DNA of 64,000 bases from Pseudorhodoferax soli (GTDB lineage Bacteria; Pseudomonadota; Gammaproteobacteria; Burkholderiales; Burkholderiaceae_C): contig NZ_QPJK01000004.1 in the NCBI RefSeq assembly GCF_003337555.1, forward strand, positions 595,320-659,319. The letters are read 5' to 3'. This document shows, piece by piece, positions 45,490 through 53,416 of the stretch (positions are counted from its first letter, which is position 1; each line of letters opens with the position of its first letter). A model generated the notes under the pieces. That model was not told where the DNA came from. It made no database searches and worked only from the letters and a program-made list of their open reading frames with translations. A program made the translations under genes and the position numbers.

Positions 45490-46848
45490 TCATGCAGCGC
45501 TTTCGATGAAGCGGAACGAAGTGGGCGCCTGCGCGCGCGGCAGCACGCACGAGACCGTGCCCAGGCGCTGGCGCAGTCCGGTGCGCACGCCGCCGCCGCC
45601 AGCGGGGCCGCAGCAGTACAGCGCGGTGACCTCGCGCGCCAGGCGCTCGGCACTGGCGCGGTCGCGGTGGTTCATGGCCACGCGCAGGCGCACGTCCTGG
45701 GCGCCGCCGTCGGGCAACTGGCTCAGCCATTGGCCGCCGTCGTCGGCGAACACGCTGGCCACGCCGATCAGGTCGGCGCGCAGCGTGCCCAGGCCAGCCA
45801 GGCGTTCGCGCAGGACTTGCGCGGCGAGCCGGGCCCGGCCCTCGGCGCGTGCGCCGGCGTACGAGATCTCGCCCTCGGCCAGCCAGCCCGTGGCGTGGCA
45901 GACGTTGACCTTGAGCGTGGCCGGCCGGGCGTGGCCGCGCACGCCGGTGAGGCGCACGCGGTCGGGGCCCAGTTCGGCGACCTCGGCCTCGGTGATGTCG
46001 GCCACCACGTCGGGCGTGAGGTAGGCGGCCGGGTCGTGCACCTCGTAGAGCAGTTGCTCCTTGACGGTGTGCGCATCGATGCGCCCGCCGGTGCCGGCCG
46101 GCTTGGTGATGGTGCAGTGGCCGTCGGCGTCGATCTCGGCGATGGGGTAGCCCAGCGTGGCCATGCCGGGCACGTCCTTGTAGCCCGGGTCAGCGTAGTA
46201 GCCGCCCGAGACCTGGGTGCCGCATTCGAGCAGGTGGCCGGCCATGGTGGCGCGCGCCAGGCGCGTCCAGTCGTCGCGCGCCCAGCCGAAGTGGGCGAGC
46301 GCCGGGCCCACCGCCAGCGAGGGGTCGGCCACGCGGCCGCAGACCACGATCTCGGCGCCGGCCAGCAGTGCATCGGCAATGGCCTCGGCGCCCTGGTAGG
46401 CGTTGGCCGAGACCAGGTCCAGGCCGTCCAGCACCGGGCCCAGCGCGGCTTGCAGCAGCGGGCGGTGGGCGGCGCCCGAGACGTCGTCGCCCTCCACGAT
46501 GGCGATGCGCGGGGCCGGCAGGCCCAGTTCGCGCGCCAGCGCATGGATGCGGCGCGCGGCGCTTTCGGGGTTGGCCGCGCCGAAGTTGCTGACGATGCGC
46601 ACGCCGTGGGCGAGGCAATCCGCCAGCACGGGGCGCAGCAGGTCGGGCAGCAGCGGCTCGTAGCCGGCCTCGGGGTCGGCGCGGCGTGCCAGCTGGGCCA
46701 GCGCCAGCGTGCGCTCCGCCAGGGTCTCGAAGATCAGGAACGCGGGGCCGCCGGCCGCGATGAGGGCCTGCACCACGGGCGCAGCCGCGTCGGTGCGGTC
46801 GCCCGAGAAGCCGGCCGCGCAGCCGATGCGCAGGATGTTGTGGTCCAC
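45490..46848 (-). CDS. AtuA-family protein (acyclic terpene utilisation, DUF1446)
   Basis: A 452-residue protein: ILRIGCAAGFSGDRTDAAAP, FLIFETLAERTLALAQLARR, GVRIVSNFGAANPESAARRI and VVCGRVADPSLAVGPALAHF. This is the AtuA N-terminal domain. AtuA is part of citronellol/geraniol degradation clusters in Pseudomonas, but its reaction is not established, and Burkholderiales copies such as this one occur without the other atu genes. The start is a GTG at 46848 with SD AAGGAGAC; it faces the LysR gene. The operon is AtuA, small AtuA-like protein, Bug protein. Confidence 0.87.
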   Translation of the reverse strand: MDHNILRIGCAAGFSGDRTDAAAPVVQALIAAGGPAFLIFETLAERTLALAQLARRADPEAGYEPLLPDLLRPVLADCLAHGVRIVSNFGAANPESAARRIHALARELGLPAPRIAIVEGDDVSGAAHRPLLQAALGPVLDGLDLVSANAYQGAEAIADALLAGAEIVVCGRVADPSLAVGPALAHFGWARDDWTRLARATMAGHLLECGTQVSGGYYADPGYKDVPGMATLGYPIAEIDADGHCTITKPAGTGGRIDAHTVKEQLLYEVHDPAAYLTPDVVADITEAEVAELGPDRVRLTGVRGHARPATLKVNVCHATGWLAEGEISYAGARAEGRARLAAQVLRERLAGLGTLRADLIGVASVFADDGGQWLSQLPDGGAQDVRLRVAMNHRDRASAERLAREVTALYCCGPAGGGGVRTGLRQRLGTVSCVLPRAQAPTSFRFIESAA

Positions 46849-46891
46849 GTGTCTCCTTGTCTGTTCCCGGGCGCAATGTAGAGTCCGGCCC

Positions 46892-46932
46892 TTCATCTGT
46901 GAATTCGAAAGTTCGGATCAATTCATCTGCGA
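46892..46932. promoter_or_regulatory. Direct repeat in the AtuA-LysR divergent promoter
   Basis: TTCATCTGTGA (46892-46902) and TTCATCTGCGA (46922-46932) match in 10 of 11 bases and are exactly 30 bases apart (three helical turns), between the GTG start of the AtuA gene and the LysR ATG at 46938. Between them lies GAATTCGAAAGTTC, which has partial dyad symmetry. The arrangement fits a LysR tetramer site. Confidence 0.5.
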
Positions 46933-46937
46933 CTCAA

Positions 46938-47855
46938 ATGAATCAGCCGGCCCGATCCAACGTCTCCGTGCGCCAGCTGCAGGCCTTCGTGGCGCTGGCC
47001 GAGCAGCGCAGCTTCACGCGGGCGGCGGCGCAATGCCATCTGTCGCAGCCGGCCTTCAGCGCACTGATCGGCCAGCTCGAGGCGGCCGTGGGCTTGCGCC
47101 TGTTCGACCGTAGCACCCGCCACGTGGCGCCCACGCCCGAAGGGCTGGAGTTCGAGGCGTCGGCGCGGCGCGTGCTGGCCGAGTTCGACGCGGCGCTGGC
47201 GGGGGTGTCGGACCAGCTGGCGCTGCGGCGCGGGCGCGTATCGATCGCGCTGCTGCCCTCGTTGGCCGCAGGCTGGTTGCCGGGCATCCTGCGCGACTAC
47301 CGCGCCGCCCACCCGGGCGTGGAGATCACCGTGGCCGATGTGCTGTCCGAGCCCTGCGTGGAACTGGTGCGCCAGGGGCAGGCCGATTTCGCGCTGGCCG
47401 CCGTGCGCGCCGACACGCAGGAGCTGCGTGCCGAGCCCTTCTGCAGCGACGACTTCCACCTGGTGTGCCCGGCCGACCACCCCCTGGCGCGGCTGCGCGA
47501 CATCCGCCCGCGCGACGTGGCCGCCTACCCCTTCGTGCACATGGCGCGCAGCTCCAGCGTGCGTCAGTACCTGGACGCGGCGCTGCACCCGCTGCAGATG
47601 CAGACGCTCATGGAGGTGGACCAGCTCGCCACCGCGATGGGCATGGTGCGCGCCGGCCTGGGCGTGAGCATGATGCCGGCGCTGACGCTGTTCCACTTCG
47701 CGCAGCCGGGGCTGGTGACGCGGCCGCTGGCCTGGAGCGGGCTCAAGCGCCGCATCTACCTGGTGCGCCGGCGCGAGCGCAGCCTGTCGCTGGCCGCGCA
47801 GGATCTGTACGAACGCGTGAAAGCCAATCCGCCCAGCCTGGCGCTGGCGGCCTGA
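46938..47855 (+). CDS. LysR-family transcriptional regulator
   Basis: A 305-residue LysR regulator. The ATG at 46938 (MNQPARSNVSVRQLQAFVAL) is chosen over an upstream TTG at 46857 because the helix-turn-helix begins right after: FTRAAAQCHLSQPAFSALIG (about residues 27-46), then LFDRSTRHVAPTPEG. The effector domain has RGRVSIALLPSLAAGWLPGI and MEVDQLATAMGMVRAGLGVS. It is divergent from the AtuA operon and probably controls it and itself. Confidence 0.9.
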   Translation: MNQPARSNVSVRQLQAFVALAEQRSFTRAAAQCHLSQPAFSALIGQLEAAVGLRLFDRSTRHVAPTPEGLEFEASARRVLAEFDAALAGVSDQLALRRGRVSIALLPSLAAGWLPGILRDYRAAHPGVEITVADVLSEPCVELVRQGQADFALAAVRADTQELRAEPFCSDDFHLVCPADHPLARLRDIRPRDVAAYPFVHMARSSSVRQYLDAALHPLQMQTLMEVDQLATAMGMVRAGLGVSMMPALTLFHFAQPGLVTRPLAWSGLKRRIYLVRRRERSLSLAAQDLYERVKANPPSLALAA

Positions 47856-47862
47856 CGGGGGT

Positions 47863-48963
47863 TCAGTCGGTGGCGACGACCACCGGCACGCGCGGTGCCA
47901 GTGCGCACATGAGCTCGTAGCCCACGGTGCCGGCCGCGTGGGCGACCTCGTCGATCGGCAGCACGGTGCCGTTGCCGGCCTGGCCCCACAGCGTGACCGC
48001 GCTGCCCAGCGTGGCCTGCGGCACGGGCGTGAGGTCCACGGTCACCATGTCCATGCTGACGCGGCCGACCAGGCGCGTGCGCACACCGTCCACCAGCACC
48101 GGCGTGCCGGTGCCGCAGTGGCGCGGGTAGCCGTCGGCGTAGCCGCAGGCCACGACGCCGATGCGCATGGGTGTGTCGGCCACGAAGCTGGAGCCATAGC
48201 CCACGCTGTCGCCGGGCAGCAGGTCCTGCAGGCCGATGACCCTGGAGGCCAGCGTCATGGCGGGCTGCAGCTCCCAGTGCGCGGCGTTGAAGCCCGGGTG
48301 GTCGGGCGCGCCGCCGTAGACGGCGATGCCCGGGCGCACCCAGTCGCCACGCACACCGGGGCTCTCGGCATGGCGCAGGGTGGCCGCGCTGTTGGCCACG
48401 CTGCGCTCGCCGGGCAGGTCGCGCGTGGCCTCGTCGAAGGCGGCCATCTGCGCGGCGATGCCCTTGCTGCCATCGGCATCGCTGAAGTGCGTCATCAGCG
48501 AGATCTCTTCGACCTGGGGCAGCGAATCCAGCCGCATCCAGGCGGTGCGGAAGCTGGCCGGCGCAAAGCCCAGGCGGTTCATGCCCGAGTTGAGCTTGAG
48601 GAACACGCGGTGGCCCTGCTGGGTCTTGTGCGCGGCCAGCCAGTCGATCTGCGCCTCGCAGTGCACGGCATGCCACAGCGACAGGCGCGAGCACAGTTCC
48701 AGGTCGCGCGGCTCGAACACGCCTTCGAGCAGCAGGATGGGGCCGCGCCAGCCGAGCGCCCGCACGCGCTCGGCCTCGGCCAGGTCCAGCAGCGCGAAGC
48801 CATCGGCCCCGCGCAAGGCCTCGAACACACGCTCGATGCCGTGGCCATAGGCGTTGGCCTTGACCACGGCCCAGACCTTGGCGTCGCCGGCCGCGCGGCG
48901 CGCACGCTGCAGGTTATGGCGCAGTGCAGCATGGTGGATCGTGGCTTGGATGGGACGTGGCAT
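47863..48963 (-). CDS. alr: Alanine racemase
   Basis: A 366-residue PLP enzyme that interconverts L- and D-alanine for peptidoglycan. The PLP lysine is K35 in [13 protein letters not shown]. The second-half motif is [20 protein letters not shown], and [14 protein letters not shown] near the C-terminus is the usual signature. The ATG at 48963 is preferred to an upstream ATG at 48987. It is convergent with the LysR gene (7 bases between stops) and divergent from lplT. Confidence 0.93.
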   Translation of the reverse strand: MPRPIQATIHHAALRHNLQRARRAAGDAKVWAVVKANAYGHGIERVFEALRGADGFALLDLAEAERVRALGWRGPILLLEGVFEPRDLELCSRLSLWHAVHCEAQIDWLAAHKTQQGHRVFLKLNSGMNRLGFAPASFRTAWMRLDSLPQVEEISLMTHFSDADGSKGIAAQMAAFDEATRDLPGERSVANSAATLRHAESPGVRGDWVRPGIAVYGGAPDHPGFNAAHWELQPAMTLASRVIGLQDLLPGDSVGYGSSFVADTPMRIGVVACGYADGYPRHCGTGTPVLVDGVRTRLVGRVSMDMVTVDLTPVPQATLGSAVTLWGQAGNGTVLPIDEVAHAAGTVGYELMCALAPRVPVVVATD

Positions 48964-49112
48964 GGCAGGAAGCGCTGCGGCGTGCAACCGCGCAACGGTG
49001 GCAAGGACTTGAAGAATTCTCGCATTGGCCCCGTGATATAACCGCCGGCCAATTGAACAGACAAGCTCTTATCACTTTGCATCAGCTCAACTGATCGCCC
49101 CCACGACATGCG

Positions 49113-50393
49113 ATGAAGCGCGGTTTTTTCACCATCATGTCGGCCCAGTTCTTTTCGTCGCTGGCCGACAACGCGATCTTCATTGCCGCGATCGAGTTGC
49201 TGCGCGCCGGCGGTGCGCCCGACTGGCAACGCGCCGCCCTGGTGCCGATGTTCGCGCTGTTCTATGTGATCCTGGCGCCGTTCGTGGGTGCGTTCGCCGA
49301 CGCCCTGCCCAAGGGCAAGGTGATGTTCGTGAGCAATGCGATCAAGGTGATCGGCTGCCTCATGATGCTGTTCGGCAGCCATCCGCTGATGGCCTACGCC
49401 ATCGTGGGCCTGGGCGCGGCGGCTTACTCGCCGGCCAAGTACGGCATCCTGACCGAACTGCTGCCGCCGTCCCAACTGGTCAAGGCCAATGGCTGGATCG
49501 AGGGGCTGACCATCGGCTCCATCATCCTCGGCGTGCTGCTGGGCGGCCAACTGGTCGGCCATGCCATTTCCGACCGCCTGCTGTCGATCGACCTGCCCTT
49601 CGTGGACACCGGCATCGACACGCCGGCCGAAGGCGCCATCGCGGTGTTGGTGGTCATCTACGCCATCGCGGCCTGGATCAACACGCGCATCCCCGACACC
49701 GGCGTGCCGATGCGGCCCATGCCCAAGAACACGCTGGCGCTGCTGCCCGATTTCTGGCGCTGCAACTCGCGCTTGTGGAACGACCGGCTCGGCCAGATCT
49801 CGCTGTCCACCACCACTTTGTTCTGGGGTGTCTCCGGGAACCTGCGCTACATCGTGCTGGCCTGGGCCGCGGCCGCGCTGGGCTACAGCACGACCCAGGC
49901 CTCCTCGCTCGTGGGCGTGGTGGCCATCGGCACGGCGGTCGGCGCGGTGATCGCCTCCCTGCGCATGAAGCTGGACATGGCCACGCGTGTGATGCCGCTG
50001 GGCATCGCCATGGGCCTGCTTGTGATCGGCATGAACTTCATCGACAGCGTGTGGGTGGCCGCGCCCTTCCTGATCCTGCTGGGCGGGCTGGGTGGCTTCC
50101 TCGTCGTGCCCATGAACGCACTACTGCAGCACCGCGGCCACAACCTCATGGGTGCCGGCCGCTCGATTGCGGTGCAGAACTTCAACGAGCAGGCCTGCAT
50201 CCTGGGCCTGGGCGCGTTCTACAGCCTGTCGACGGGTCTGGGCCTGTCGGCGTTCGCGGCCATCACGGCCTTCGGCGTGGTGGTGGCAGGCTTCATGTTC
50301 GTGATCCAGCGCTGGCACCAGCACAACTGCCGCGTACACACCGACGAAGTCGAGCACCTGCTCGAGATCGCCCGCAACGACCACACGCACTGA
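49113..50393 (+). CDS. lplT: Lysophospholipid transporter LplT
   Basis: A 426-residue MFS-type protein with 11-12 helices: MKRGFFTIMSAQFFSSLADN, MSNAIKVIGCLMMLFG-like VSNAIKVIGCLMMLFGSHPL, AAAYSPAKYGILTELLPPSQ, and NALLQHRGHNLMGAGRSIAV. LplT flips lysophospholipids across the inner membrane for re-acylation. In enterobacteria it is coupled to aas; here no aas gene is present, a usual situation in betaproteobacteria, where lplT neighbours alr. It ends 10 bases before the peroxidase gene, so the two are probably co-transcribed. Confidence 0.92.
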   Translation: MKRGFFTIMSAQFFSSLADNAIFIAAIELLRAGGAPDWQRAALVPMFALFYVILAPFVGAFADALPKGKVMFVSNAIKVIGCLMMLFGSHPLMAYAIVGLGAAAYSPAKYGILTELLPPSQLVKANGWIEGLTIGSIILGVLLGGQLVGHAISDRLLSIDLPFVDTGIDTPAEGAIAVLVVIYAIAAWINTRIPDTGVPMRPMPKNTLALLPDFWRCNSRLWNDRLGQISLSTTTLFWGVSGNLRYIVLAWAAAALGYSTTQASSLVGVVAIGTAVGAVIASLRMKLDMATRVMPLGIAMGLLVIGMNFIDSVWVAAPFLILLGGLGGFLVVPMNALLQHRGHNLMGAGRSIAVQNFNEQACILGLGAFYSLSTGLGLSAFAAITAFGVVVAGFMFVIQRWHQHNCRVHTDEVEHLLEIARNDHTH

Positions 50394-50403
50394 GGCACCA
50401 ACC

Positions 50404-50889
50404 ATGGCCACCGTCTACGACTTCGAAGCCCTGGACATCGCTGGCCGGCCCATCGCGCTGGCGCAGTTCAAGGGCCGGCCGCTGCTCATCGTCAACACCG
50501 CCAGCGCCTGCGGCTTCACGCCGCAGTTCGCGGGGCTCGAGCAGCTGCACAAGACCTACGGCGGCCAGGGCCTGGTGGTGCTGGGCTTTCCGTGCAACCA
50601 GTTCGGCCGGCAGGACCCGGGCAGCAACGACGAGATTGGCGCGTTCTGCCAGAAGAACTACGGCGTGAGCTTCCAGATGATGGGCAAGATCGACGTCAAC
50701 GGCGACGACGCGCATCCGCTGTACCAGTGGCTCACGCGCGAGGCGCCGGGCCTGCTGGGCACCAAGGCCATCAAGTGGAACTTCACCAAGTTCCTGGTCG
50801 GCAAGGACGGCGAGGTGCGCAAGCGCTACGCGCCGACCGACAAGCCCGAGAGCCTGGGCGAGGACATCGCGGCCGCGCTCGCGGCCTGA
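50404..50889 (+). CDS. Glutathione peroxidase family (thioredoxin-type) peroxidase
   Basis: A 161-residue peroxidase. The peroxidatic cysteine is C36 in NTASACGFTPQF. The conserved GFPCNQFG follows (Q66 is in the active site; C64 may be the resolving cysteine), and W125-N126 lie in KWNFTKFLV. It reduces hydroperoxides with glutathione or thioredoxin. The start at 50404 is 10 bases after lplT. It ends 3 bases before the convergent glcF stop. Confidence 0.93.
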   Translation: MATVYDFEALDIAGRPIALAQFKGRPLLIVNTASACGFTPQFAGLEQLHKTYGGQGLVVLGFPCNQFGRQDPGSNDEIGAFCQKNYGVSFQMMGKIDVNGDDAHPLYQWLTREAPGLLGTKAIKWNFTKFLVGKDGEVRKRYAPTDKPESLGEDIAAALAA

Positions 50890-50892
50890 TCC

Positions 50893-52134
50893 TCAGCCCG
50901 GCAGGGCTTCGTCGAGCACCTCGATCCAGTGCCGCACGGGCGTGCTGCAGCCGCCCTGCAGGTGCGTGATGCAGCCGATGTTGGCCGACACGATGGTCTC
51001 GGGCGCCAGCGCCTGCAGGTGGCCGAGCTTGCGGTCGCGCAGCTGCAGCGAGATCTCGGGCTGCAGCACGGAGTAGGTGCCGGCCGAGCCGCAGCACAGG
51101 TGCGATTCGTTGGCGGCGACCTGCACATCGAAGCCCAGTGCGCCCATGTGCCGCTCGACCAAGCCGCGCAGCTGTTGGCCGTGCTGCAGCGTGCAGGGCG
51201 GATGGAAGGCGACGACGCCCGACGGCTTCCTGCCCGCGAAGCGTTTGGCCAGCCCCTCGGAGATCTGCGGCAGCAGTTCGGTGAGGTCACGCGCGAGGCT
51301 GCTCACGCGGCGCGCCTTCTCGGCATAGGCCGGGTCGTCGCGCAGCACGTGGCCGTAGTCCTTGACCATCACGCTGCAGCCCGAGGCGTTGACGACGATG
51401 GCTTCGACCGCTGCATCGCCCGCGCCCTGCACATAGGGCCACCAGGCGTCGATGTTGGCGCGCATCTGCGCCTTGGCGGCGTCCTGGTCGTTGAGGTGGA
51501 ACTTGACGGCGCCGCAGCAGCCGCCCGCCGGCACGCGCACGGCTGTGATGCCGACGGCATCGAGCACGCGCGCCGTGGCGCGGTCGATGCCGGGCGCCAT
51601 CGACGGCTGCACGCAGCCCTCGGGCAGCAGCACCTTGCGCGTGTGGCGCCGCTGCGGCCAGGCGCCGGGATGGCGACGCTCGGGCACCTTGGCGCGCAGC
51701 TTGCCGGGCAGCAGGCCGCGCACGGCCTGGCCCACACGCATGGCCGGCCCGAAGCCGGCGGAAGGCAGGCCTTCCTTGAGCGCCCAGCGCACGGCGCGTT
51801 CGCCGGCCGGGCGCGGGACTTTGGCGTCGACCAGCTTGCGGCCGATGTCGACCAGGTGGCCGTAGTCCACGCCCGAGGGGCAGGTGCTCTCGCAGTTGCG
51901 GCAGGTCAGGCAGCGGTCCAGGTGCAGCTGCGTGGCGCGCGTGGGCTCGGCGCCTTCGAGCACCTGCTTCATGAGGTAGATGCGGCCGCGCGGGCCGTCC
52001 AGCTCGTCGCCCAGCAGCTGGTAGGTCGGGCAGGTGGCGGTGCAGAAGCCGCAGTGCACGCACTTGCGCAGGATGGCCTCGGCCGCGATGCCGTCGGGCG
52101 TGCCCTGGTATTCGGGGGAGAGATTGGTTTGCAT
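50893..52134 (-). CDS. glcF: Glycolate oxidase iron-sulfur subunit GlcF
   Basis: A 413-residue protein with two [4Fe-4S] ferredoxin motifs: CVHCGFCTATCP (C25, C28, C31, C35) and CLTCRNCESTCP (C75, C78, C81, C85), followed by two CCG-type domains (VPAGGCCGAVKFHLND and SHLCCGSAGTYS). GlcF passes electrons from glycolate oxidation towards the quinone pool. The ATG at 52134 overlaps the glcE stop by one base (TGATG). The much longer open frame upstream is a GC shadow of glcE. Confidence 0.93.
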   Translation of the reverse strand: MQTNLSPEYQGTPDGIAAEAILRKCVHCGFCTATCPTYQLLGDELDGPRGRIYLMKQVLEGAEPTRATQLHLDRCLTCRNCESTCPSGVDYGHLVDIGRKLVDAKVPRPAGERAVRWALKEGLPSAGFGPAMRVGQAVRGLLPGKLRAKVPERRHPGAWPQRRHTRKVLLPEGCVQPSMAPGIDRATARVLDAVGITAVRVPAGGCCGAVKFHLNDQDAAKAQMRANIDAWWPYVQGAGDAAVEAIVVNASGCSVMVKDYGHVLRDDPAYAEKARRVSSLARDLTELLPQISEGLAKRFAGRKPSGVVAFHPPCTLQHGQQLRGLVERHMGALGFDVQVAANESHLCCGSAGTYSVLQPEISLQLRDRKLGHLQALAPETIVSANIGCITHLQGGCSTPVRHWIEVLDEALPG

Positions 52135-53255
52135 CAGAAGTCCGGGTACAGGCGGCCGCGGTTGAAGATGCCGGCCGGATCGAACGAGGCCTTGAGCGCG
52201 GCATGGATGCGCGCGAGCGCTGGCGGCAGCGGATCGAAGAAGGCGGTGCGTGCGCCGCTGCGTTCGCCAGCCGCGGCCAGGAACAAGGTGGCGCTGCCAC
52301 CCACCGCGTGCGCGGTCTGGCGCACGGCCTGCGCCTGTGCCGGAGCTGCGGCCAGCCAGCGCTGACCCCCGTGCCATTCGACGAGGGTGTCGCCGACCAG
52401 GTCCAGCACCGGCGCCGTCTGCGGAACGGACAGGCGCCACAGGTCGCGCGCACGGCCCACATCGGACCAGGGCATGCGCAGGTCGCGCCGTGCCTGCCAG
52501 AAGCGCGCGGCTTCGTCGGGCGCCAGCGCCAAGCCGCCGAGGCGGCTGCAGGCGGCGTCGACCGCTGCCACGGCACCGCGCAGGCGCAGCGTGAGGCCCT
52601 CGCCCGCCTGCCAGCAGCTGGCGTTGAGCGGCAGCGGCTGGCCACCCCAGGCATGCAGCTGGCGCAGCGCATCGTGCTGCGCCAGGTCGAAGCGCAGCGT
52701 GGCCTCGGCCGGCGCCACGGGCAACACCTTGAGGCTCATCTCGGTGACCACGCCCAGCGTGCCCAGGGCGCCGGCCATCAGGCGCGAGACGTCGTAGCCG
52801 GCCACGTTCTTCATGACCTGGCCGCCGAAGCGCAGCAGTTCGCCGCGGCCGTTGAGCAGTTCCAGCCCCAGCACGAAGTCGCGCACGGCGCCGCTGCTGG
52901 CGCGCGCCGGCCCAGAAAGTCCCGCGGCCAGCATGCCGCCGCAGGTGGCGCGGCTGGGCTGGGCTGCGTCGCTGCCGGGCAGATGGTGCGGGGGCTCGAA
53001 GGGCAGGCACTGGCCGCGTTCGGCCAGCACGGCTTCGAGTTCCGCTAGCGCCGTGCCGGGGCGCACCGTCACGACCAGTTCGCTGGGCTCGTAACTCACG
53101 ATGCCAGCCAGGCCGCGCACCTCGAGGGGCTCGCCCACGAGCGACTGGCCGTAGCCGTCCTTGCTGCCGCCGCCGACGATGCGCAGCGGCTGGCCGTGCG
53201 CGGCAGCAGCGCGCACCCGCGCGACGGTCTCCTCCAGGGGGGGCGTTGTTGTCAT
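52134..53255 (-). CDS. glcE: Glycolate oxidase FAD-binding subunit GlcE
   Basis: A 373-residue FAD-binding oxidoreductase of the GlcD/GlcE family: RIVGGGSKDGYGQSLVGEPL, YEPSELVVTVRPGTALAELE, and DFVLGLELLNGRGELLRFGG with VMKNVAGYDVSRLMAGALGT. It forms the glycolate oxidase with GlcF and GlcD. GlcD would normally precede glcE but is not in the window: the upstream neighbour is the amtB terminator, so glcD must lie elsewhere. The start at 53255 is the ATG before MTTTPPLEETVARVRAAAAH. Confidence 0.92.
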   Translation of the reverse strand: MTTTPPLEETVARVRAAAAHGQPLRIVGGGSKDGYGQSLVGEPLEVRGLAGIVSYEPSELVVTVRPGTALAELEAVLAERGQCLPFEPPHHLPGSDAAQPSRATCGGMLAAGLSGPARASSGAVRDFVLGLELLNGRGELLRFGGQVMKNVAGYDVSRLMAGALGTLGVVTEMSLKVLPVAPAEATLRFDLAQHDALRQLHAWGGQPLPLNASCWQAGEGLTLRLRGAVAAVDAACSRLGGLALAPDEAARFWQARRDLRMPWSDVGRARDLWRLSVPQTAPVLDLVGDTLVEWHGGQRWLAAAPAQAQAVRQTAHAVGGSATLFLAAAGERSGARTAFFDPLPPALARIHAALKASFDPAGIFNRGRLYPDF

Positions 53256-53318
53256 GCGGGCGATGGTAAGGCGCGCATCCAACGGACGCCTTGAGCTTTT
53301 TTCAGCCCGCGCATGAGC

Positions 53319-53354
53319 AAAAAAAAGGCCCGCAGAGCGCTTGCTCCGCGGGCC
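53319..53354 (-). terminator. Rho-independent terminator of the porin-glnK-amtB operon
   Basis: On the minus strand a 12-bp stem (GGCCCGCGGAGC paired with GCTCTGCGGGCC, one mismatch) with a four-base loop is followed by eight T residues. It lies 63 bases after the amtB stop codon. A very strong intrinsic terminator that also isolates glcE from the operon. Confidence 0.92.
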
Positions 53355-53416
53355 CAACCTCTTCAGGAGACCTCGCTCGTGTCAGGCGCGCCGGGTGGTC
53401 CGCCGCGCCACTCCCC

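Noticed and set aside
49009-49042. Sigma-70 promoter (TTGAAG / TATAAC) before lplT
   Set aside because: The spacing of 22 bases is too long for a standard promoter; no better pair was found, so it is not listed.
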